NCBI GenBank assembly: GCA_036277635.1
Contig: DASUMP010000012.1
Span: forward strand, 1-20,194
DNA from: DASUMP01 sp036277635
GTDB lineage: Bacteria > Actinomycetota > Acidimicrobiia > IMCC26256 > PALSA-610
Direction of reading: 5' to 3'
Length of the DNA: 20,194 nt
Part shown: piece by piece, positions 14,245 to 20,194 of the stretch
Numbering within the stretch: the stretch's first letter is position 1
How the letters are laid out: each line of letters opens with the position of its first letter
The notes under the pieces: generated by a model
What the model saw: only the letters and a program-made list of their open reading frames with translations
What the model was told of the DNA's origin: nothing
The model's database searches: none
Translations under genes and position numbers: made by a program

Positions 14245-15570
14245 GTGCCCACCCGTCGTCGAAGTCGCGACATCGTCGCGACGATCGTGATCGCGGCACT
14301 GCTCGCGTTCGGTGGCCGCTTCGGTCGCCGCGCCGCGCTGCGCGGCGTGCTGTCAGCGTTGCTCGCCGGACTCGTCGCACGCGTCCTGGGGTCCGATCGC
14401 ACCCACGCGCGCTGGACGGCCCGCCACGCTGCGTTCGCGACCGGCGTCGGCCTCGAGAGCCCGGGATGGGGTCGGGTGCTCGCCGCGGGCAGCGGTGCGG
14501 CGGGCATCGTGGCCCGGCGCCCGGACCGCGGAGATCGCCGGGGTCCGACCGACGCGTTGGTCGGGACCGCGGTCGGCACGTCGATCGCGCTCGTCAGCAG
14601 AAGGTGGTGGCCGGTCGCGTCACGCGAACCGGCCGCCGTGCGCCGACCGCGCGGATCCGACGTCGTGCCCGTCGGCGCCGACGGTGAAGGTCTCGCGGTC
14701 GTCGTGAACCCCGGTGCCGGTCCCGCGCTGTCGGGGAACCCCGCACCCGCGCTGCGCGAGGCGCTGCCCGCCGCCGACATCATCGAGCTCGGTGACGGCG
14801 ACGACGTCATCGAGCTCGCCCGCGCGGCCGCCGCGAGCGCGCGTGTGCTCGGCGCGTGCGGGGGCGACGGCACGCTCAACGCCGTCGCGTCCGTCGCACT
14901 CGACCACGGGCTGCCGTTCCTCGCCGTCCCCGGCGGGACGTTGAACCACTTCGCGCGCGACATCGGGCTCGCGACGGTCGACGACGCGATCGCGGCGGTG
15001 CGCACCGGACGGGTCGCCGAGATCGACGTCGGCGTGCTGGCCGATCGACGCTTCCTGAACACGGCGAGCTTCGGCGCGTACCCCGAGCTCGTCGACGCCC
15101 GTGAGCGCCTCGAGTCGCGGATCGGGAAGTGGCCGGCGCTGGCGTGGAGCCTGGTCCACGTCCTGCGACACGCGTCGCCGTGTCGGGTCGACCTCGACGG
15201 GGTCCGCCACGACGTCTGGATGGTGTTCATCGGCAACTGCGCGTACGAGCCGGCGGGGTTCGCGCCGAGCTGGCGGGAACGACTCGACGACGGGCAGCTC
15301 GACCTCCGTCTCGTCGACGCGCGCCACCCATGGGCGCGCACGCGCCTCGTGGCCGCGGTGCTCACGGGGACGCTGGCGCGCTCGCGCGTGCACGAGCAGC
15401 GACTCGTGCGCCGGATGGACGTGACGAGTCACGACGGTGCGTTGCGGCTCGCGACCGACGGCGAGACGTTCACGGGTGCGGCGCAGTTCTCGATCGAGAA
15501 GGACCCGCGCCGACTGCGCCTCGTGGTGGCGGCCGGCGACGACGACGAGGACGGAGAACGCGTCCCGTAG
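14245..15570 (+). CDS. Degenerate PAP2 domain fused to a diacylglycerol-kinase-family lipid kinase
   Basis: A 441-residue protein whose C-terminal two thirds is a lipid kinase transferring ATP phosphate to a lipid alcohol such as diacylglycerol. The kinase begins near 148 (GLAVVVNPGAG), with the nucleotide motif GGDGTLN at 206-212 and PGGTLNHFARD at 229-239; both look intact. Residues 10-125 are hydrophobic and align by phrase to the PAP2 phosphatase of known PAP2/DAGK fusions (HAAFATGVGLESP; DALVGTAVGTSIALVSRRWW). The phosphatase motifs are lost: PSGH reads TARH (58-61), the third-motif His appears to be Arg, and no KxxxxxxRP is visible. It is therefore probably a kinase with an inactive membrane-anchoring domain. 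GTG 14245 has GAGGAG 6 nt upstream, inside the DUF1206 gene. Confidence 0.9.
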   Translation: MPTRRRSRDIVATIVIAALLAFGGRFGRRAALRGVLSALLAGLVARVLGSDRTHARWTARHAAFATGVGLESPGWGRVLAAGSGAAGIVARRPDRGDRRGPTDALVGTAVGTSIALVSRRWWPVASREPAAVRRPRGSDVVPVGADGEGLAVVVNPGAGPALSGNPAPALREALPAADIIELGDGDDVIELARAAAASARVLGACGGDGTLNAVASVALDHGLPFLAVPGGTLNHFARDIGLATVDDAIAAVRTGRVAEIDVGVLADRRFLNTASFGAYPELVDARERLESRIGKWPALAWSLVHVLRHASPCRVDLDGVRHDVWMVFIGNCAYEPAGFAPSWRERLDDGQLDLRLVDARHPWARTRLVAAVLTGTLARSRVHEQRLVRRMDVTSHDGALRLATDGETFTGAAQFSIEKDPRRLRLVVAAGDDDEDGERVP

Positions 15571-15573
15571 GCT
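15568..15573 (+). promoter_or_regulatory. TAnnnT -10 box of the MBL gene, overlapping the lipid-kinase stop
   Basis: TAGGCT includes the upstream TAG stop (15568-15570) and ends 9 nt before the ATG. There is no Shine-Dalgarno in the gap. Confidence 0.45.
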
Positions 15574-15582
15574 GCGCCGCCG

Positions 15583-16779
15583 ATGACCCAGGCGGACCCG
15601 CACCCTTCCGAACCACGCCCGGCGCGCCCGCCGAAACAGGAGCAGGAGCCCGCGTCGGAGGATGTCACCGAGGTCGCGCCCGGCGTGCTGCGCATGCAGC
15701 TGCCGATCTGGATGCCGGGCCTCGGTCACGTGAACATGTACGGCCTCGTCGACGACCGGGGGCTCGCCGTCGTCGACCCCGGCCTCCCCGGGCCGCAGTC
15801 GTGGCGGGCGCTGAAGCAGCGACTCGCGACCGCCGGCTTCCGCCTGCGCGACGTCCACACGGTGATCGTGACGCACTCGCACCCCGATCACTTCGGCGGT
15901 GCCGGACGCATCGCCCGCACGACGGGTGCCCGCCTCGTGACGCACCACGCGTTCGCGACCTGGACCGTGAAGGGACCGAGTCCCGAGCGTGCGCTGAGCG
16001 AGGGCGATGCCCGCCGGCTCGAGATGGAAGCGGCGGCCTACGCGCAGTCGGTCGACGTGTCGCCCGACGAGCTGCCGACGATCGCCGACGATGCCGACGC
16101 CGCGCTCGTGCGCGACGACACCGACGAAGTCGAATCGACGTCGAGACCGTGGGGGAGTCCCACACCGTGGGGCACCCGCAATCCGGGTCCGCCGTTGAAA
16201 CGTCGGCTCCTGATCCGGGCGCTGCGCGTGTTGTTCGCCCCGCCCGAGCCGACCGAACGCGTGCACCACGGCGAGCACCTCACGCTCGCGGGACGCGAAT
16301 GGCGCGCCCTCCACACGCCGGGTCACACCGTCGATCACTTGTGCCTGTTCGATCCCGAGACCGGCACGCTGCTCGCGGGCGACCACGTGCTCCCGACGAT
16401 CACGCCGCACGTGTCGGGCGTGCGCAAGTCGGATTCGCTGCGCTCCTACCTCGCGACCCTCGACCTGGTCGCGCAGCTCCCCGACGTGCAGCTCGGTCTC
16501 CCGGCACACGGTCACCCGTTCGCCGACGTCCCCGGCCGAGTCGACGCGATCAAGCGCCACCACGCCGAGCGGATGGAGATGCTGCGCGACGCCTCGCTCG
16601 CGCTCGGTCCGGCCACCGTCTCGCAGCTCTCGCACGAGGTGTTCCCGAAGCGGCACTGGGGTGTGATGGCCGAGAGCGAGACGTTCGCCCACCTCGAGCA
16701 CCTCGTGCACGCCGCCGAAGCCGAGCGCTGGACCGAGGGGGAGCACCTCGTCTATCGGGTCGCCCCCCGCGCGTCGTAG
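15583..16779 (+). CDS. Metallo-beta-lactamase-fold hydrolase (LACTB2-like)
   Basis: Predicted binuclear metal hydrolase of 398 residues. The metal motif THSHPDH gives His98, His100, Asp102 and His103; His248 lies in HTPGHTVDH, Asp267 in LLAGDHVLP and His309 in LPAHGHP. Together these are the full ligand set of the fold. After about residue 312 the chain is helical and ends in a winged-helix-like segment, as in LACTB2/BLACT_WH proteins. Two additions are odd: a Pro/Glu-rich N-terminal tail of about 25 residues, and a Pro- and acid-rich insertion around 165-205. The substrate is unknown; nucleases, thioesterases and glyoxalases share the fold. The start has no Shine-Dalgarno and fits a leaderless mRNA. 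Confidence 0.88.
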   Translation: MTQADPHPSEPRPARPPKQEQEPASEDVTEVAPGVLRMQLPIWMPGLGHVNMYGLVDDRGLAVVDPGLPGPQSWRALKQRLATAGFRLRDVHTVIVTHSHPDHFGGAGRIARTTGARLVTHHAFATWTVKGPSPERALSEGDARRLEMEAAAYAQSVDVSPDELPTIADDADAALVRDDTDEVESTSRPWGSPTPWGTRNPGPPLKRRLLIRALRVLFAPPEPTERVHHGEHLTLAGREWRALHTPGHTVDHLCLFDPETGTLLAGDHVLPTITPHVSGVRKSDSLRSYLATLDLVAQLPDVQLGLPAHGHPFADVPGRVDAIKRHHAERMEMLRDASLALGPATVSQLSHEVFPKRHWGVMAESETFAHLEHLVHAAEAERWTEGEHLVYRVAPRAS

Positions 16780-16782
16780 GGT
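16777..16782 (+). promoter_or_regulatory. TAnnnT -10 box of the M20 gene, overlapping the MBL stop
   Basis: TAGGGT includes the MBL gene's TAG stop (16777-16779) and ends 6 nt before the ATG. There is no Shine-Dalgarno. Spacing is ideal for transcription starting at the A of ATG. Confidence 0.5.
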
Positions 16783-16788
16783 CGCCCG

Positions 16789-18126
16789 ATGCTCGACGAC
16801 GCGGTGGCGCTCGAATCGGCCGACCTGCTCGCGCACCTGATCAGGAACGCGTGCGTCAACGACGGCACCGCCGATTCCGGACACGAGACGCGCTCGGTCG
16901 ACCTGCTCGCGCAGTACCTGGGCGACAGCGGTCTCGACCTCGAGCGGTACTCGGCTCGGGCCGGTCGCGACAACCTCGTCGCGCGCATCGAAGGGTCCGA
17001 CCCGAACGCGCCGTCGCTGCTCCTGATGGGTCACACCGACGTCGTGCCGGTGACCGAGGACGGGTGGCAGCGCGACCCGTTCGGCGGCGAGATCGTCGAC
17101 GGCGAGGTGTGGGGACGCGGCGCGGTCGACATGCTGAACCTCACCGCCACGATGGCGGTCGCGTTTCGCCGGCTCGCGCGCGAGGGCTTCACGCCGCGCG
17201 GCACGCTGATCTACCTCGCGGTCGCCGACGAAGAGAACCTCGGCACGTGGGGCGCGGAACACCTCGTCGAACGTGAGCGCGACGCGGTCATGGCCGACTA
17301 CGTCATCACCGAAGCCGGTGGGTTCCAGATGCCGTCCGCCGACGGACCGCGCCTGCCGGTGATCGTGGGCGAGAAGGGCTCCTACTGGTGCCGCCTCACC
17401 GTACGCGGCACGCCGGGCCACGCGTCGCAGCCGTTCCGCAGCGACAACGCGCTCGTCACCGCGGCGGAGATCGTGCGGCGGATCGCGGAGTTCCGTCCCG
17501 AGACGCAGATCCACGACACGTGGCGACGCTTCGTGGAAGGCGTCGGGTTCCCACCCGAGCTCTCCGAGCCGCTGCTCGACCCCGCACGCCTCCCCGCGCT
17601 GTGCGAACAGCTCCCGATCGGTCTCGCCCGCCAAGCGCACGCGTGCACGCACACCACCTTCGCGCCGACGATCGCGCACGGCGGCACGAAGACGAACGTG
17701 ATCCCCGACGAGGTCAACCTGGAGATCGACATCCGCACGCTGCCCGGACAGCGCGCCGCCGAGGTCCGGCGGATGCTCGAGGAGGCGATCGGCGACCTGC
17801 TCCCGGTGGTCGACATCACGCCATTCGACGAGAACGAGTCGACGGCGTCACCCACCGACACGCCGTTGTGGGACGCCCTCGCGCGCGTGTCGGGGCAGCT
17901 CGTCGAGTCGAGCGCGCTGGTGCCGTTCCTCACCGTCGGCGCGACCGACGCCCGCTTCTTCCGCCGCGCCGGCTCGGTCGCGTATGGCTACGGGCTGTTC
18001 AGCCGCCGCCTCGGTTTCGACGACTACGCGTCGATGTTCCACGGCAACGACGAACGCGTCGACATCGAGTCGCTCGGGATGTCGGCCACGTTGTGGGACG
18101 TGCTGGCGCGTGACTTCCTCGGCTGA
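16789..18126 (+). CDS. M20 family metallopeptidase (ArgE/DapE/ACY1/CPG2)
   Basis: Predicted cytosolic di-zinc peptidase or deacylase of 445 residues. All five metal ligands and the catalytic Glu can be placed: His82 and the adjacent Asp84 in MGHTDVVPV, bridging Asp114 in GRGAVDML, catalytic Glu148 and metal Glu149 in ADEEN, Glu175 in TEAGG, and His418 in MFHGNDERV. The central dimerisation lid begins near GTPGHASQPF. The pattern is nearer to general carboxypeptidase/aminoacylase members than to DapE or ArgE, and no lysine or arginine pathway gene is close, so the substrate is open. It converges with PAC2 with 30 bp between the stops. Confidence 0.93.
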   Translation: MLDDAVALESADLLAHLIRNACVNDGTADSGHETRSVDLLAQYLGDSGLDLERYSARAGRDNLVARIEGSDPNAPSLLLMGHTDVVPVTEDGWQRDPFGGEIVDGEVWGRGAVDMLNLTATMAVAFRRLAREGFTPRGTLIYLAVADEENLGTWGAEHLVERERDAVMADYVITEAGGFQMPSADGPRLPVIVGEKGSYWCRLTVRGTPGHASQPFRSDNALVTAAEIVRRIAEFRPETQIHDTWRRFVEGVGFPPELSEPLLDPARLPALCEQLPIGLARQAHACTHTTFAPTIAHGGTKTNVIPDEVNLEIDIRTLPGQRAAEVRRMLEEAIGDLLPVVDITPFDENESTASPTDTPLWDALARVSGQLVESSALVPFLTVGATDARFFRRAGSVAYGYGLFSRRLGFDDYASMFHGNDERVDIESLGMSATLWDVLARDFLG

Positions 18127-18156
18127 CGCGCGGCGCGTCGCTGACGTCGTCGAGGT

Positions 18157-19086
18157 TCAGGCGTTCTCGTCGCGATCGCGCAGGTAGCGCTCGAAGTCGG
18201 CGGCGAGCGCGTCGCCCGACGGGAGCTCCTCGACCGAGGGCATGCCGCCCGACGGGTGGCTCGCGGTCGGGTCGTTCGGCCCGTCGTCGTCCGTGTCGTC
18301 GAGGTCGTCGTCGAGATCGAGGTCGTAGCGCTGCTCGAGGCGCGCCACGTAGCCGGCGATCTCGCCGTCGGCGGCCACGACGTCGGCGACCGAGCGCTCC
18401 CACGCGGCCGCGCTGATGTCGAGGTCGGTGAGGTCGAGCGCGAGTCCGAGGAGGGTCGCGAGGTGCTCGAGCAGCGTGCGCGTGGCGCGCGGGTTTGGCG
18501 GCGCGGCGACGTAGTGCGGCACCGGCACCCACAGCGACGACGCCGCGAAGCCCGCCTCGCGTGCCGCGTTGTGGAGCACGCCGACGATGCCGGTGGGTCC
18601 TTCGTAGCGCGAGCGCCGCATCGACAGCTGCGCGAGCAGCGACTCGTCGGCCGTCGTTCCCGTGATCCGCGGCGGGCGCGAGTGCGGGGTGTCCGCGAGG
18701 AGCGCGCCGAGGGTCACGACCGCTTCGCAGCCGAGCGTGTCGGCGGCGTCGAGGATGTCGGTGCAGAACGCGGGCCACCGCAGGTTCGGTTCGGCGCCCA
18801 TCACGACCACGAGATCGCGATCGTCGGGGAGCGCGACCGCGAACACGTTCGTCGACGGCCACGTGACCGAGCGCACGGTGCCCGAGACGATCTCGACGTG
18901 CGGGCGCGTCGCTTGGTAGTCGACGTACTCGTCGGCGTCCATCGTCGCGATGAGCTCGCTGTCGAACCGGCGCATCAACCAGCGCAACGAGTCGGTGGCG
19001 GCGTCGCCGGCGTCGTTCCAGCCTTCGAACGCGGCGAGGAGCGCAGGCCGGTGCAGGGTCGGCTGCGAGATCCAGTCCAGCGTCAC
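18157..19086 (-). CDS. PAC2 family protein
   Basis: A 309-residue member of the PAC2 family, named after eukaryotic proteasome assembly chaperone 2 and widespread in actinobacteria; its bacterial role is unsettled. The N-terminus contains the family motif LLAAFEGWNDAGDAAT. The middle includes VVVMGAEPNLRWPAF and ESLLAQLSMRRSRYEGPTGI, also typical. The tail after about 255 has an Asp-rich low-complexity run followed by LPSGDALAADFERYLRDR, a conserved C-terminal helix. The GTG start at 19086 follows TAGGGT by 6 nt with no Shine-Dalgarno. No proteasome gene is in the window. It lies 60 bp downstream of crcB on the same strand but has its own promoter-like box. Confidence 0.9.
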   Translation of the reverse strand: MTLDWISQPTLHRPALLAAFEGWNDAGDAATDSLRWLMRRFDSELIATMDADEYVDYQATRPHVEIVSGTVRSVTWPSTNVFAVALPDDRDLVVVMGAEPNLRWPAFCTDILDAADTLGCEAVVTLGALLADTPHSRPPRITGTTADESLLAQLSMRRSRYEGPTGIVGVLHNAAREAGFAASSLWVPVPHYVAAPPNPRATRTLLEHLATLLGLALDLTDLDISAAAWERSVADVVAADGEIAGYVARLEQRYDLDLDDDLDDTDDDGPNDPTASHPSGGMPSVEELPSGDALAADFERYLRDRDENA

Positions 19087-19092
19087 GAGATC

Positions 19093-19098
19093 ACCCTA
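19093..19098 (-). promoter_or_regulatory. TAnnnT -10 box of the PAC2 gene
   Basis: On the minus strand TAGGGT ends 6 nt before the GTG at 19086. There is no Shine-Dalgarno and no clear -35. Leaderless pattern. Confidence 0.5.
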
Positions 19099-19099
19099 G

Positions 19100-19116
19100 G
19101 CCCGCAGGGGGCGGGC
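19100..19116 (-). terminator. Possible short terminator hairpin after crcB
   Basis: GCCCGC (19100-19105) and GCGGGC (19111-19116) form a 6-bp stem with a five-base loop, 31 bp after the crcB stop and just before the PAC2 box. The stem is short and there is no T-tract. Confidence 0.3.
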
Positions 19117-19132
19117 TTCCCGGGCGGTGCCC

Positions 19133-19148
19133 GACCGTTCGACCGTTC
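19133..19148. repeat. 8-bp tandem repeat at the end of crcB
   Basis: GACCGTTC occurs twice in tandem (19133-19140, 19141-19148), running into the crcB stop codon (minus strand, 19149-19147). No role is evident. Confidence 0.7.
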
Positions 19149-19530
19149 AGATGCCACCCGCGACGGCGAGCCCGACCGTGGCCGCGAGCAGCGGTACGGC
19201 CGTCCCGGCCAGAGCGTGCGCCAGCGCGAGCCGGGGCGCGCCTTCCGCGAACACGCGCACGGAGTCGAACGTGACCGGGCCGACGACGGTGAACGCACCG
19301 CAGAACCCGGTGCCGAGCACCGCGCGCCAGCCCTCGGAGAGTCCGTGCGCGCTCGCGAGTCCGACGACGACGCCAAGGAGGAACGAGCCGAGCGGGTTGA
19401 TCACGTACGACGCGACGGGCAACCGACGGGGACGAGCGCCCGGTTGGATCGCGCGCTCGATCGCGTAGCGCGCCGTCGCGCCGAGGGCCCCGGCCGCGGC
19501 GACGCCGAGCGACACGCCCACGCCGCTCAC
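19147..19530 (-). CDS. crcB: CrcB/Fluc-family protein, second subunit
   Basis: A 127-residue four-helix membrane protein of the CrcB (Fluc) family, whose characterised members export fluoride as antiparallel dimers. Family landmarks seen: GALGATARY with Arg21 in helix 1, YVINPLGSFLLG with the pore Asn45 in helix 2, and GFCGAF (75-80) at the helix-3 break. The next residues read TVVGPV instead of the usual TTFSTF, so both box phenylalanines are missing. The GTG start overlaps the stop of the upstream crcB as GTGA, implying coupling and a heterodimer. Whether it still carries fluoride is uncertain. No fluoride riboswitch was seen, since the upstream DNA is coding. Confidence 0.88.
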   Translation of the reverse strand: MSGVGVSLGVAAAGALGATARYAIERAIQPGARPRRLPVASYVINPLGSFLLGVVVGLASAHGLSEGWRAVLGTGFCGAFTVVGPVTFDSVRVFAEGAPRLALAHALAGTAVPLLAATVGLAVAGGI

Positions 19531-19943
19531 AGCACGTCTTCTTCGGGGACGCTGCCGCCGAGGAGGTGCCAGCCGCCCAGGCGGATCCCCACGAGCAGGG
19601 CGGCGACGCCGACCACGAAGGTGCCGACGAGATACGTCGCGGCCACGCCGACGCGATGCGCGTTCAGGAGCAGGACGGTGTCGACCACCACGGCCGACAG
19701 CGTGCCGAACGCACCCACCACACCGGCGACGAGGAACGGGCGCGACGCCGGCGCGAGCGGGTGTCGGCCACGCGGATCGAGGCGGGCGAGGAGCCACCCG
19801 AGCGCGAACGACGCGATCACGTTCACGACGAAGACGGTCGTGGGGAACGTCGCGTGGCCGACCGGGTACGCCTCGAGCGCGCCGTAGCGCAGCAACGTGC
19901 CGACCGCGCCACCCGCGGCGACCGCGACGACGTCGCGGCTCAT
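19527..19943 (-). CDS. crcB: CrcB/Fluc-family protein, first subunit
   Basis: A 138-residue four-helix CrcB family protein, partner of the gene directly downstream. Seen: AAGGAVGTLLRY with Arg19, VFVVNVIASFALG with the conserved Asn41 (normal motif NVxGSF, here Ala for Gly), and GVVGAF (74-79) at the helix-3 break. The following residues are GTLSAV in place of TTFSTF, so Leu and Val replace the two phenylalanines. The ATG overlaps the upstream phosphotransferase stop as ATGA, so three minus-strand genes are coupled. The C-terminus is extended by an acidic tail ending PEEDVL. Fluoride export is the family function; here it is only tentative. Confidence 0.88.
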   Translation of the reverse strand: MSRDVVAVAAGGAVGTLLRYGALEAYPVGHATFPTTVFVVNVIASFALGWLLARLDPRGRHPLAPASRPFLVAGVVGAFGTLSAVVVDTVLLLNAHRVGVAATYLVGTFVVGVAALLVGIRLGGWHLLGGSVPEEDVL

Positions 19944-20194
19944 CCGCGCAGGGTGGCGACGTTCGAACGCGACGCGAACTCGAGTGCTCCGCTCGCGAGG
20001 CGTTCGACGAGCACCCCCATGCCGTCGAACCCGTCGCCGAGCGTCTTGCCCATGAGGAACCGCGCGTGGATGCCCTCGACGATGATCGCGAGCTTGTACG
20101 AGGCGAACACCTCGTACCAGTCGAGCGCGTCGACCGACCGTCCGCTCGCGTCGGCGTAGCGCGCGATCACCACGTCGCGGTCGAGGAACCCGGC
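19940..20194 (-). CDS. APH-family phosphotransferase, C-terminal end (partial)
   Basis: The last 84 codons of a gene whose start lies beyond the right edge; the frame is open to 20194. The segment VIARYADASGRSVDALDWYE followed by FASYKLAIIVEGIHARFLMG is characteristic of the C-terminus of APH/choline-kinase-like phosphotransferases of the ACAD10 N-terminal type, common in actinobacteria. The catalytic HxDxxxxN loop is outside the window, so activity cannot be judged. The stop overlaps the crcB start as ATGA, which suggests one transcript with the two crcB genes, although no functional link is known. Confidence 0.8.
   Translation of the reverse strand, partial: AGFLDRDVVIARYADASGRSVDALDWYEVFASYKLAIIVEGIHARFLMGKTLGDGFDGMGVLVERLASGALEFASRSNVATLRG

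Noticed and set aside
14620..17679. 1019-codon minus-strand open frame
   Set aside because: Antisense to the lipid kinase, MBL and M20 genes, all with intact catalytic motifs; composition is that of a shadow frame.
18256..19887. 543-codon plus-strand open frame
   Set aside because: Antisense to PAC2 and both crcB genes; Arg/Glu/Val-rich shadow.
19940..20194. Fluoride (crcB) riboswitch before the crcB genes
   Set aside because: The region is coding sequence of a phosphotransferase and no riboswitch-like fold was recognised.
1..20194. tRNA, rRNA, CRISPR array, insertion sequence or prophage
   Set aside because: No regularly spaced repeats, transposase, integrase, phage structural gene or recognisable RNA gene was seen on either strand.

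Overview
The window is high-G+C bacterial DNA (roughly 70% G+C by eye). It is densely coded, with short intergenic gaps, frequent GTG starts, and 4-base stop/start overlaps. The gene set points to an actinobacterium: amt-glnK-glnD order, a WS/DGAT acyltransferase, a PAC2 protein, a DUF1206 membrane protein, a PAP2/diacylglycerol-kinase fusion, and groEL under CIRCE control. A less-studied lineage such as Acidimicrobiia is plausible (inference), because the HemQ resembles the Firmicutes form more than the usual actinobacterial form. No tRNA, rRNA, CRISPR array, insertion sequence or prophage gene was seen, so this reads as ordinary chromosomal core and near-core DNA.

Layout. 1-1868: groEL with two CIRCE operators and a terminator hairpin. 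1875-1959: a small repeat zone with a striking 53-nt palindrome. 1980-2873: a lipoprotein. 2925-3958: coproheme decarboxylase (hemQ) coupled to a small NIL-domain protein. 3979-4866: two divergent orphan genes. 4895-9112: a nitrogen-control cluster (amt, P-II protein, glnD) preceded by AC dinucleotides spaced every 11 bp that resemble a GlnR operator. 9124-10315: a NUDIX hydrolase convergent with an orphan. 10405-18126: a same-strand run of WS/DGAT, amidase, DUF1206 membrane protein, PAP2/lipid-kinase fusion, metallo-beta-lactamase-fold hydrolase and M20 peptidase. 18157-20194 (minus strand): a phosphotransferase end, two overlapping CrcB genes and a PAC2 protein.

How the genes work together. 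The clearest functional unit is Amt + P-II + GlnD: the channel imports ammonium, P-II blocks it, and GlnD modifies P-II at Tyr51 according to nitrogen state. The two CrcB genes probably make one heterodimeric channel. The lipid genes (WS/DGAT and lipid kinase) are near each other but not in one obvious operon.

Most notable observations: (i) the PAP2 half of the lipid-kinase fusion has lost its catalytic motifs; (ii) both CrcB subunits lack the canonical phenylalanine-box motif; (iii) a nearly perfect 53-nt palindrome lies between groEL and the lipoprotein; (iv) genes fall into two classes, those with a Shine-Dalgarno and those with none but a TAnnnT box 6-9 nt before the start, the latter often built from the previous gene's TAG stop; (v) the 11-bp-periodic boxes before amt.
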